From positions 82,880 through 146,879 of the forward strand of contig JAJDEO010000054.1 in NCBI GenBank assembly GCA_029259745.1: a DNA stretch of 64,000 bases, given 5' to 3'. This document shows, one piece after another, positions 1-7,856 of this stretch (positions are counted from its first letter, which is position 1; each line of letters starts with the position of its first letter). The DNA comes from Planctomycetota bacterium (GTDB taxonomy: Bacteria > Planctomycetota > B15-G4). The translations under genes and the position numbers were made by a program. The notes under the pieces were generated by a model. That model made no database searches. It saw only the letters and a program-made list of their open reading frames with translations, and was not told the DNA's origin.

Positions 1-1
1 C

Positions 2-1669
2 TTCGCCTGGCTCGCCATCGGCGGAATGATGGCCATGATGATCCGCTGGCAACTCGCCTACCCGGGCACGCCGTTCCCCGTGCTCGGCGACTTCTTCTTC
101 CCCGGCGGCGTCGTCAGCCCCGAGCAGTACAACACGCTGTTCACGATGCACGGGACGATCATGATCTTCCTCGGCCTCACGCCGCTGTTGATCGGAGCGT
201 TCGGCAACTTCTGCATCCCGCTGATGATCGGTGCGCGGGACATGATCTTCCCGCTGCTGAACTGCCTGTCCTTCTGGACGCTGATGATCGGTGGCGCGGT
301 GGCCTTCTACTCGCTGACGGTGCCGCTCGGCGGCTCGGAGGCTGGTTGGACCGGCTACCCGACCCTGTCGACGACAGTGGGCACGCAAGGGTCGGGCGAA
401 ACGCTCTGGGCGATCGCCGTGTTCATCATCGGCGTCAGCTCGATCATGGGCGGCATCAACTACATCACGACGATCGTGCGCCTGCGCGCGCCGGGCATGA
501 CCTGGACGCGTCTTCCGCTCACGGTCTGGGGGCTCTTCTTCACGTCGATCCTCAACGTGCTGTTCCTGCCCGTCATCGGCTCGGCGATGATCCTGCTCGT
601 CCTCGACCGCGTCTTCGGCACCACGTTCTACGTGCCCGCGACGATGGCCGAAGGCGGCGCCGGCGACCCGATCCTCTACCAGCACCTCTTCTGGATCTTC
701 GGTCACCCCGAGGTCTACATCCTGATCCTGCCGGCGTGGGGTTACATCTCCGACTTCCTCTCGTTCTTCTCGCGCAAGCCGGCCTTCGGCTACCGCATCA
801 CGGTCGGTGCGATGGCCGCGGTCACGATCCTGTCGGCGGTCGTCTACGGGCACCACATGTTCACGACGGGCCTGTCACCGATGCTCGGTGAGAGCTTCAT
901 GCTGCTCACGATGATCATCTCGGTGCCAGGCGAGATCCTGTTCTTCAACTGGCTCCATACGATCTGGCGCGGCTCCCTCCGGATGACCACGCCGATGCTG
1001 TTCTCGATGGGCGTGATCTTCGTCTTCGGGCTCGGTGGCCTGACGGGCATCTACCTCGCGACGATCTCGACCGACATCTATCTGCACGACACCTACTTCG
1101 TCGTCGGCCACTTCCATCTCACGATGGCGGCCTCGGCGCTCTTCGGTGCCTTCGCAGGCGTGTACTTCTGGATGCCGAAGATGTTCGGCACCGTGCTGAA
1201 CGAGTTCTGGGGCAAGGTGCACTTCTGGTTCACGGCCGTTCCGCTGACCATCGTGTTCTGCACGATGTTCTGGAGCGGCTACGCCGGCATGCCGCGTCGT
1301 TACTACGACCACACGTACGTCGAGTACCTGCGCGACCTGCAGCACCTCAACGTGATCACGACCCACGCCGCGCTGCTGCTCGGCGCCGCGCAGGTGGTCT
1401 TCGCGTTCAACTTCATCAAGAGCCGCTGGTTCGGCCAGAAGGCGACGGACAACCCCTGGGAAGTCGGCACGCTCGAGTGGACCACCGCGTCCCCGACGCC
1501 GTACTTCAACTTCCAGGAGATCCCGGTCGTCCACTGTGGTCCCCACGAGTTCAGCAACCCGAACATCCCCGGCGGCGCCGACTGGATCTTCCAGACCGAC
1601 GTCCTGCCTGGGGAGCCCGCGCTCCCGGCCACGCACGCACCGGCCGCCGAGCCCGCGCACTCGGCTTGA
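2..1669 (+). CDS. ctaD: Cytochrome c oxidase subunit I (5' end outside window)
   Basis: This is the catalytic subunit of a heme-copper oxygen reductase in the inner membrane. The frame is already open at base 2, so the true start and the first helix with one heme a ligand lie upstream. In the 555 visible residues the CuB/Tyr motif GHPEVY is at about 234-239, the CuB pair GHHMFTTG at about 283-290, and the heme ligands in VGHFH at 370 and 372. The D-channel pattern (FGN...GARDM...N) is intact, and GHPEV marks an A1-type enzyme. In the helix where A1 enzymes have the K-channel lysine (FKTPM), this protein reads MTTPM, with Thr at about residue 329. It heads an operon with two subunit III genes and subunit IV. 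Subunit II is not in the window and is probably upstream. Confidence 0.97.
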   Translation, partial: FAWLAIGGMMAMMIRWQLAYPGTPFPVLGDFFFPGGVVSPEQYNTLFTMHGTIMIFLGLTPLLIGAFGNFCIPLMIGARDMIFPLLNCLSFWTLMIGGAVAFYSLTVPLGGSEAGWTGYPTLSTTVGTQGSGETLWAIAVFIIGVSSIMGGINYITTIVRLRAPGMTWTRLPLTVWGLFFTSILNVLFLPVIGSAMILLVLDRVFGTTFYVPATMAEGGAGDPILYQHLFWIFGHPEVYILILPAWGYISDFLSFFSRKPAFGYRITVGAMAAVTILSAVVYGHHMFTTGLSPMLGESFMLLTMIISVPGEILFFNWLHTIWRGSLRMTTPMLFSMGVIFVFGLGGLTGIYLATISTDIYLHDTYFVVGHFHLTMAASALFGAFAGVYFWMPKMFGTVLNEFWGKVHFWFTAVPLTIVFCTMFWSGYAGMPRRYYDHTYVEYLRDLQHLNVITTHAALLLGAAQVVFAFNFIKSRWFGQKATDNPWEVGTLEWTTASPTPYFNFQEIPVVHCGPHEFSNPNIPGGADWIFQTDVLPGEPALPATHAPAAEPAHSA

Positions 1670-1681
1670 TGTCACCCCTGT

Positions 1682-1712
1682 TCCGGGACGCTCGCGCTGC
1701 GGGCGTCCCGGA
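1682..1712 (+). other. Intercistronic hairpin between subunits I and III
   Basis: A perfect 10-bp inverted repeat (TCCGGGACGC / GCGTCCCGGA) with an 11-nt loop lies in the 84-bp gap after subunit I. There is no T-run. It could be a partial terminator or an mRNA-stability element that sets subunit ratios; that role is inference. Confidence 0.55.
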
Positions 1713-1753
1713 GTTCGACTCCACCTGCACAACCCCAAGCACCCCGCACTGAC

Positions 1754-2362
1754 ATGACGGCTGCCCAGACCATCCCCGACATCGCCTCGACGGCGCCCCG
1801 CGAGAGTGCGCGCGATCGCACCAACGCGCGGCTCGGGATGGTCGTCTTCATCATGTCGTGGGCCATGGGCGTGGCCGTGCTGGTCGTCTCGTTCCTCGTC
1901 CTGCGCGACCGCCAGCCCGCCTGGCCGCCCGAGGGCGTGAAGCTCCCGAGCCTGCCCGTCGCCCTCGTCGCCACCGGCCTCCTGGTCGCGAGCAGCTTCA
2001 CGCTGCACCGCGCCGTCGACCGCCTGCGCCGCGGCTTCCGCCAGGTCAACGGCCTCTGGGCCGCCACCCTCATTCTCGGTCTCGTCTTCAGCGGCCTGCA
2101 GTACTGGCTCTGGATGGACCTCTGGACGGCCGGGCATCAGCCCTGGGCCGCCGGTATGTTCGAGTCGGCCTTCTACGGCCTCACGTGGTTCCACGCGGCC
2201 CACGTCATCTCGGGCCTACTCGCCCTCGTCGTCGGCCAGATCGGCCTCGCGACCGGGCGCTACGGAACACACAAGACGTCGACGGTCGCCAACATCGCGA
2301 CCTTCTGGCACTTCGTCGACGTCGTCTGGATCATTCTCTTCGTCTGCTTCTTCGTGCTCTAG
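1754..2362 (+). CDS. ctaE: Cytochrome c oxidase subunit III (first copy)
   Basis: A 202-residue membrane protein of the COX3 family. After a hydrophilic 25-residue N-terminus come about five hydrophobic segments. The family C-terminal half is clear: GLTWFHAAHVISGL at about 143-156 and FWHFVDVVWIILFV near the end. Subunit III stabilises the oxidase core and proton uptake by subunit I. The length fits the short five-helix bacterial form. No convincing Shine-Dalgarno sequence precedes the ATG. A second COX3 paralogue starts 12 bases after its stop, so the pair is co-transcribed with subunit I. Confidence 0.93.
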   Translation: MTAAQTIPDIASTAPRESARDRTNARLGMVVFIMSWAMGVAVLVVSFLVLRDRQPAWPPEGVKLPSLPVALVATGLLVASSFTLHRAVDRLRRGFRQVNGLWAATLILGLVFSGLQYWLWMDLWTAGHQPWAAGMFESAFYGLTWFHAAHVISGLLALVVGQIGLATGRYGTHKTSTVANIATFWHFVDVVWIILFVCFFVL

Positions 2363-2374
2363 GAAGACTTCCTC

Positions 2375-3007
2375 ATGACGGACTCGCACGCTGCGCCAGC
2401 CGCGGTGCCGGTGGACCCCCACGTGGGTGCTGCCACGGGCGGCAAGGTGGCCATGTGGCTGTTCATCGCTCAGGACGGCATGTCCTTCGGTGGCCTGCTT
2501 CTCGCCTACGGGATCCTGCGTGTCACCGCGGGCGACTGGCCGGTGCCGGAGGCCCTGCTCGGCATCAACCTGACGGCCATCGCGACCTTCATCCTGATCT
2601 GCTCGTCCGTCTCGATGGTGTTCGCCGTCGACGCGGCCAAGAACCGCGATCAAGGCGGTCTCGTGAAGTGGCTGATGTGGACGATCGTCGGCGGGATCTC
2701 GTTCCTCGGGATCCAGTACTACGAATACTCGCACCTCCACGACATCGGCATCACGCTGACGTCCACGGTGCACGAGGGAGTCGTCCAGAACCCGCTCTTC
2801 GGGGCGACGTTCTACGCCGTCACGGGCTTCCACGGACTGCACGTGCTTTCGGGTGTCATCTACCTGATCTGCATCCTCAAGAAGGCGACCACGGGCGCGT
2901 ACACGGCCGGCGGGATCAGCCACAGCCCCGTCGAACTCGTGGGCCTCTTCTGGCACTTCGTCGACCTGGTCTGGATCCTCGTCTTCACGTTCATCTACCT
3001 GCTCTGA
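2375..3007 (+). CDS. Cytochrome c oxidase subunit III (second copy)
   Basis: A second COX3-family protein of 210 residues, with family motifs GFHGLHVLSGVIYL at about 150-163 and FWHFVDLVWILVFTFIYLL at the C-terminus. AGGAAG lies upstream of the ATG at a reasonable distance. It is clearly homologous to the preceding gene in its C-terminal half but differs strongly in the N-terminal half, so this is an old paralogue, not a fresh duplication. Either both subunits sit in one complex, or one copy replaces the missing two N-terminal helices of a split subunit III. The sequence alone cannot decide. Confidence 0.92.
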   Translation: MTDSHAAPAAVPVDPHVGAATGGKVAMWLFIAQDGMSFGGLLLAYGILRVTAGDWPVPEALLGINLTAIATFILICSSVSMVFAVDAAKNRDQGGLVKWLMWTIVGGISFLGIQYYEYSHLHDIGITLTSTVHEGVVQNPLFGATFYAVTGFHGLHVLSGVIYLICILKKATTGAYTAGGISHSPVELVGLFWHFVDLVWILVFTFIYLL

Positions 3008-3055
3008 CCGACGCGTCACCGCGCCCTTCAACAGCCCCTTCCTGGGAACTCCACG

Positions 3056-3370
3056 ATGTCCGGTTCGTCACCCCACGCTCATCCGATCGATCAGAAGTCG
3101 ACGGCGAAGCAAAAGTACATCCAGATCTTCCTGATCCTCACGTTCCTGACCGTGATCGAGGTCTTCGTGCCGAAGGTCTACTCCGCGGAGTGGAACCAGA
3201 ACACGAAGATGCTGCTGCTCGTGATCCTGGCTTCAGCGAAAGCCCTGCTCGTCGCGATGCACTTCATGCACCTCGACCACGAGAAGACCTGGGTGAAGTA
3301 CATCGCCGCGACGCCGATCTACATGGGCATCTTCGCGATCCTGCTCATGCTCGAGTCGGTGTACCGATGA
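3056..3370 (+). CDS. Cytochrome c oxidase subunit IV (CyoD/COX4 prokaryotic family)
   Basis: A 104-residue protein with three hydrophobic segments, matching the bacterial subunit IV family of caa3/bo3 oxidases. The family signature KALLVAMHFMHL is at about 61-72, followed by a last membrane helix (MGIFAILLMLESVYR). It follows the second subunit III gene by 48 bases. Its stop overlaps the start of the next small gene as ATGA. The role is accessory to assembly or stability of the oxidase. Confidence 0.9.
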   Translation: MSGSSPHAHPIDQKSTAKQKYIQIFLILTFLTVIEVFVPKVYSAEWNQNTKMLLLVILASAKALLVAMHFMHLDHEKTWVKYIAATPIYMGIFAILLMLESVYR

Positions 3371-3576
3371 ACATCCTGCGCACGCTTCTCGTGTTGCTGG
3401 CCGCGACGGCGAGCGCGTCGGCATGCCCGTCGTGCTCGCTGGCCCAGGCCGGCGACACGCTGCTGTACATCATCGCGTTCATGTTGATGCCGTACGCGCT
3501 CGTGTCGGGTTCGGTCGTCTGGATCAAGAGCCTGCTCGCCGAAGAGAACGACGAAGACACGCCCGACCACCTCTGA
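3367..3576 (+). CDS. Small exported CPSC membrane protein in oxidase operon
   Basis: A 69-residue protein starting at the ATG that overlaps the subunit IV stop (ATGA, 4-base overlap), a strong sign of translational coupling. It has an N-terminal signal-like segment (MNILRTLLVLLAATASASA) followed at once by CPSC, then a membrane helix (LLYIIAFMLMPYALVSG) and an acidic tail. The paired cysteines just outside the membrane could bind metal or act in thiol chemistry during CuA or CuB assembly. That function is inference; I do not recognise a named family. Confidence 0.75.
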   Translation: MNILRTLLVLLAATASASACPSCSLAQAGDTLLYIIAFMLMPYALVSGSVVWIKSLLAEENDEDTPDHL

Positions 3577-3627
3577 GCTGATGCGAGCGCCGGGGGCAGC
3601 CGCGCGCACGACCGAACTGCGCCGCCC

Positions 3628-4260
3628 ATGACGAATCCCCCCGACGACGCGCCCCCGACGGCCGCGAGTGAGCGCAGCCGGCTGCTCGGCCGCCCGATCT
3701 TCTGGGTGCTGCTCATCGGCGTGCTCTGGTCGCTGCCGCTGATCAAGTCGCTGACGAGCGAGATGCCGGACATGTTGCCCGGCTTCGACGACGCCCCGCT
3801 CGAGTTCGCGCTCGTCGACGACACCGGCCGTGAGATCGCGGCCGAAGACCTGCGCGGCCACCTGCTGATCATCACCGAGATGACGCTCGCGAACGCCGAC
3901 GCGATGAACGCGACGTTCGACGACCTGCGCGGACTGCGCAAGCGCGTGCGCGGCCTCGGGCACGCGGCGCTGTTCGTCGTCTTCTGCCACAGCGGCAAGC
4001 CGTCCGACCTCACGACGCTGCTCGACGACCGCAAGGCGCGCAAGCCCGCCAACGTCTTCATGCTCGACCCCGACCGCGCGGCCTTCGAGGACGTGCGCCG
4101 CCAGGCCCGCTCGCGCTCGGCGACCTTCTTCATCACGGACACCCACGGCCGCGTGCGCGGTGTCTACGGCGCCGAGGAGGAAGACCGCGACCGCATGGTC
4201 GGCGCGCTGGGACTGCTCGCCAACTGGCGCGCCTCCGACCCACCGCTGCCCGAGAGCTGA
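3628..4260 (+). CDS. SCO1/SenC-like thioredoxin-fold protein lacking copper ligands
   Basis: A 210-residue protein with one N-terminal membrane anchor (about 26-42) and a periplasmic thioredoxin-like domain. Fold and order match SCO1/SenC: the DLRGHLLIITEM strand, the FDDLRGLRKRV helix, VVFCHSG, and the C-terminal FFITDTHGRVRGVYG that parallels the family FLVDPDGRIRGVY. The CxxxC copper motif is absent (EMTLANADAM occupies its place), and the later copper-binding His is not evident. It sits 51 bases after the CPSC gene, so a role near oxidase assembly is likely. It cannot be a classical copper chaperone by itself. Confidence 0.75.
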   Translation: MTNPPDDAPPTAASERSRLLGRPIFWVLLIGVLWSLPLIKSLTSEMPDMLPGFDDAPLEFALVDDTGREIAAEDLRGHLLIITEMTLANADAMNATFDDLRGLRKRVRGLGHAALFVVFCHSGKPSDLTTLLDDRKARKPANVFMLDPDRAAFEDVRRQARSRSATFFITDTHGRVRGVYGAEEEDRDRMVGALGLLANWRASDPPLPES

Positions 4261-4393
4261 GCCGCTCGGCGCGCACGACCTGCCGCGATCCCGAAAGCGC
4301 CTCGGTCACGGAGCGCGGAGATCACCCGGCGGCGTGCTACCCATGACGCTCCCCGCCGGCCACCCGCGGGCTCTTCTCGGAGACTTCCCCTCG

Positions 4394-5863
4394 ATGCCCG
4401 CCCGCCTGCTGCTCCTCGCCCTCCTCGCGCTCGTTCCCGCCTGCCAGCGCGCGGCCTTCGACCCCGTGATGTCGTCCGACGACGGTCCTGAGCACACGCG
4501 CGTCGTGGTTTTCGTGCAGCCCGACAAGCCCGTCGACATGGAGTTCGTCGCCGACTGGCTACCGGCTGTTCGCGAGGAGGCGGACGCTGCGGGCCTGCCG
4601 GTCACCGTCATCGACGTCAGCCGCGGCGCGCCGCCCGCCGTGACCGTCACGCCGCTGATCGCGATGCACACGCCGCTCGGACGCTCGCTCTACCAGGGCC
4701 GCTACACCACGCTCGACCGTCTGCGCAACTTCCTGCGCACGGCCCGGCGCGTCCCCCAAGCGCCCGGTGGGATCACGCGCGATCACGTCGCCGCGATGGC
4801 CTTCGGACGCAGCCAGCTCGCCGCGCCGATCAAGATCGCGGCGGTGACGGGCACGCGTCCCGACGGCCACGACGACGAGACCTTCGAGCGCGAGGCGCGC
4901 CGCGCCATCGCCCGTGGCTTCCACCGCTTCGACATGGCCGCGAGCGTCGAGCAGCAGCGCGCCGACCGCGCCTTCTACATGGACTTCTACCCGTGGCTCA
5001 GCGACGACGGCACGCTCTACCTGTCGCTCGCGATCTACTCGCAGTTCCACTGCAAGCAGCCCGTCTTCATCACCGCACCCGACGTCCCGCTCGTCGCCCC
5101 GTGGAACCAGCGCGGGCTGCTCTTCGCGCGGGCTGCACGGCTGCTCGAGAAGGAGGTGCTGCGCCAGGTGACGCTCGGCGAGACGGGCGACGGCATCTCG
5201 CCCGTTGCGAGCAGTCTGCGCGACATGACCTGGGATGCCCTCGGCATGCCGCTCGTCGCGAACACCCGCGGCGCCGAGCGCGCGGCCGTCATGTCAACCG
5301 AACCACTGCCCCTCGAGTGGACGCTCGAACGCGGCGACGCGCCGAGCCTGCTCTTCCACCTCGCCGCCCCGCTCGACGGCTACGCGGGCGAGGTTGCCGG
5401 TGTTGCGGCGGACATCACGCTGGCCCCGGCCGAGGGTGATGCGATCGCGGCCCTCGTCGGCGCCACGGGCACGATCAAGGCGACGACCCGCACGGTCACG
5501 ATGGGCGATGCCGACCTCGACGAGGCCGTGCTCGGGAGCGCGATGCTACGCGTCAGCCGACACCCCGAAGCGACGTTCACGATCGATGCCATCGACGCTG
5601 ACGCCCCGCTCGCCTACGGACGTCTCACACCGGCGTCGGCGCGCGGCACCTTCTCGCTCAAGGGCATCGACATCCCGCTCACGCTCGCCTTCCAAGTGGA
5701 ACCCACGGTCGCCGACGACGGCACACCGCGCCTGCTCGCCGACGGTTCGTTCGCCATCCGACTGCGTGACCCCTTCGGCATCGTCGGCCTGTCGGAACCG
5801 ATGCCCGCCGCCGACACCGTCGAGTTCGACTTCGCGTTCCGGCTCATGCCGCGCGAAGACTGA
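4394..5863 (+). CDS. Lipoprotein with C-terminal YceI-like domain
   Basis: The ATG at 4394 gives a clean lipoprotein signal (MPARLLLLALLALVPAC, lipobox VPAC at 14-17) and a 489-residue protein. An upstream in-frame ATG at 4343 would only add a non-signal tail. The N-terminal 270 residues match nothing I recognise; they may form an alpha/beta domain (VVVFVQPDKPVDM, FMDFYPWLSDDG). The last about 170 residues look like YceI: DADLDEAVLGSAMLRVSRHPEATFTI, then FSLKGIDIPLTLAFQVE. YceI proteins bind isoprenoid-type lipids in the periplasm. It is convergent with the next gene, with only 9 bases between the stops. Confidence 0.7.
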   Translation: MPARLLLLALLALVPACQRAAFDPVMSSDDGPEHTRVVVFVQPDKPVDMEFVADWLPAVREEADAAGLPVTVIDVSRGAPPAVTVTPLIAMHTPLGRSLYQGRYTTLDRLRNFLRTARRVPQAPGGITRDHVAAMAFGRSQLAAPIKIAAVTGTRPDGHDDETFEREARRAIARGFHRFDMAASVEQQRADRAFYMDFYPWLSDDGTLYLSLAIYSQFHCKQPVFITAPDVPLVAPWNQRGLLFARAARLLEKEVLRQVTLGETGDGISPVASSLRDMTWDALGMPLVANTRGAERAAVMSTEPLPLEWTLERGDAPSLLFHLAAPLDGYAGEVAGVAADITLAPAEGDAIAALVGATGTIKATTRTVTMGDADLDEAVLGSAMLRVSRHPEATFTIDAIDADAPLAYGRLTPASARGTFSLKGIDIPLTLAFQVEPTVADDGTPRLLADGSFAIRLRDPFGIVGLSEPMPAADTVEFDFAFRLMPRED

Positions 5864-5872
5864 GGCCCGTCG

Positions 5873-7432
5873 TCAGGGATTCGTGATGAGCACGGCGTTC
5901 GACGCCGCGATCTTCAGCATCACGCCCGGGTCCTTGATGATGAACTGGGCCCAGATCTCAAAGCCCGGCGGCAGCCCGATCGGCCAGCGCCCTTCGAGCA
6001 ACAGCCCACCTGCGGCCGGCATCGTCAGCGGCCCGACGACGAGGTCGAGCGACGGCACGAGCGTCGCCTTGCCGAGCGGGATCGACAGCTCGGAGACGCC
6101 GACGACAAGCCACGTCGGAAGCCCCGGCGTGACCGTGTGGAGCTCGAGGAAGACGTCCGCGTTCGGCTGAAGCGTGCTCTCGACGAGCTGGATGGGATAG
6201 CTCGGCCCGAAGCCGAACGACCCGGGCGACGCCTGGCCGAGGTCGAGGATCGGTTCGCTCGCGCCGTACGTGAAGTTGCGCAGGACGCGCAGCTCGGTGG
6301 TCGTCGGGAAGCCTGAGTCGACAACCAGGAGGTCGGGCCGTCCATCGGCGTCGAAGTCCGATGTGCTCATGAATCGGATGAAGCTCAGCGACCCGAGACT
6401 CACGATCACGTTCGGCGTGAACGTCCCGTCGCCCTGACCGAGGAAGAGATTCACCGTCCCGGTGTTCAACGCGATGAGCGCGATGTCCACGATGCCGTCA
6501 CCGCTGTAGTCGGCGACGTTGAGTTCGCCGATCACGTTCACGTCAACGTTGACGCTCGACGGCGCAGCGAACGAGCCATCACCGGCACCCAGCGACACCT
6601 CGACGTTCATGCCCGAGCCGAGCACCGGCCGCACGGCCGCGACGAGGTCGAGATCGCCGTCGCTGTTCACGTCGACGAGCTGCGCCTCCGTCACGAAGGC
6701 CTCCGCGCCGCCGAGCACAGGAACGTTCGAGAGTTGTGTCCCGACGCCAGCCGGTGAGATCGAGAAGATCCTGCGATCCGTGAAGACCTGCGTGGTCGTA
6801 TCCGTTTCGAAGACGATCACTTCCGTCGCGCCGTCGCCGTCGAGGTCGCCGGTCACAGTCGTCGCCGAGTTGATGGCGCCCTCGTCAAGAATCGCCGTGG
6901 CGGCGCCGAACGTGCCGTTGCCGAGCCCCGGACGCACCAACACGCGCAGCGGCGTGAAACCGATGAATGTCGGAGCTTCGATGACGAGGTCGGCGAAGGC
7001 ATCGCCCGTCCACTCGCCGAAGCTCACGCCGAACGCGAAGTCGTCGAGCGTCGTCATCGTCACCGGGCCGAACGTGCCGTCGCCGTTGCCGAGCGCCGTC
7101 GAGAGGATGTTCACCGACAGTCCCGCGAGGTCGACATCGCCGTCGCCGTTCAGGTCGACCGTCATGATCTCGTCGACGGCCGGGAAGACGATCGCGCTGG
7201 GCGCCGAGAACGCACCGCCGCCCGAACCGAGCAGCGCGTAGGTATCGGGCGAGTTGCCGCTGAAGACGAGGTCGAGGAGGCCGTCGCCGTTGATGTCGGC
7301 TTCAGCGCTGCTCGTGAAGGCTCCACCGGCGACGAAGGACGCCATCGGCGGCTCGAAGACGATCTGCGCGAAGGCGCTCGGCGCCGCGAGGAGAAGTGCC
7401 ATCATCGTGGCCGGTCGTGTGTGTGTCGTCAT
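5873..7432 (-). CDS. Exported VCBS/FG-GAP repeat protein
   Basis: The start at 7432 gives a signal peptide ending in PSAFAQ, so the 15 residues upstream in the same frame are probably not translated. Six calcium-type FG-GAP/VCBS repeats follow (for example DINGDGLLDLVFSGN, DLNGDGDVDLAG, DVNSDGDLDLVAAV, DYSGDGIVDIALIA), expected to form a beta-propeller. The last about 125 residues (from DLGQASPGSFG to IAASNAVLI) form a compact beta-rich C-terminal domain, also seen in the remnant at 7590-7842 and, less closely, in the large beta-helix proteins of this window. Likely on the cell surface or secreted; substrate unknown. Confidence 0.85.
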   Translation of the reverse strand: MTTHTRPATMMALLLAAPSAFAQIVFEPPMASFVAGGAFTSSAEADINGDGLLDLVFSGNSPDTYALLGSGGGAFSAPSAIVFPAVDEIMTVDLNGDGDVDLAGLSVNILSTALGNGDGTFGPVTMTTLDDFAFGVSFGEWTGDAFADLVIEAPTFIGFTPLRVLVRPGLGNGTFGAATAILDEGAINSATTVTGDLDGDGATEVIVFETDTTTQVFTDRRIFSISPAGVGTQLSNVPVLGGAEAFVTEAQLVDVNSDGDLDLVAAVRPVLGSGMNVEVSLGAGDGSFAAPSSVNVDVNVIGELNVADYSGDGIVDIALIALNTGTVNLFLGQGDGTFTPNVIVSLGSLSFIRFMSTSDFDADGRPDLLVVDSGFPTTTELRVLRNFTYGASEPILDLGQASPGSFGFGPSYPIQLVESTLQPNADVFLELHTVTPGLPTWLVVGVSELSIPLGKATLVPSLDLVVGPLTMPAAGGLLLEGRWPIGLPPGFEIWAQFIIKDPGVMLKIAASNAVLITNP

Positions 7433-7589
7433 CGTTTTCGTGTCCGCAGTCGTGGAGGCCCACGGCGAGTGTCTCACGAGAGACGCGAACCGCCTACCGA
7501 CGAGTACGCATCATCGCGATGACTCTACGCATGTCGCGGAAACCGCAGCGCGGCGAACGAACGCCCTTGCGCGATTTCAGAGGGAGCCG

Positions 7590-7842
7590 TGAGCACACGG
7601 CGTTCGAGGCGGCGATGCCCCCGTCGGCATCGTCGTCGTCGGCGATGATCCGGGCCCAGAACTCCGCACCTTCCCCGCGGCGAGTGTAGCTGGCATCGCG
7701 CGATGAGCGTCGCCGAACCGTCGTGAGTTGCATCGACCGCGCATCGAGCCGGCGAAAGATCCGTGAACGACGAGGTGCAGACGACCTTGACGACCCACCC
7801 TGTGCCGGCCCGCGTGTCCCTGAACAGCACACCGAGCCGCAT
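7590..7842 (-). pseudogene. Decayed C-terminal fragment of a VCBS-type surface protein
   Basis: Two frames together resemble the C-terminal domain of the neighbouring VCBS protein. One frame (about 7842-7690) reads AVDATHDGSATLIARC. A second (about 7690-7590) reads GAEFWARIIADDDDADGG and then IAASNAV, against GFEIWAQFIIKD and IAASNAVLI in the intact gene. Joining them needs a frameshift near 7690. No complete gene surrounds the fragment. I read it as the relic of a duplicated neighbour. The rest of 7433-7856 holds nothing else I can support. Confidence 0.45.
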
Positions 7843-7856
7843 GGACGCGGACCACG

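Noticed and set aside
875..2203. A 442-codon minus-strand frame across the oxidase genes
   Set aside because: Shadow of ctaD/ctaE; no homology-like features.
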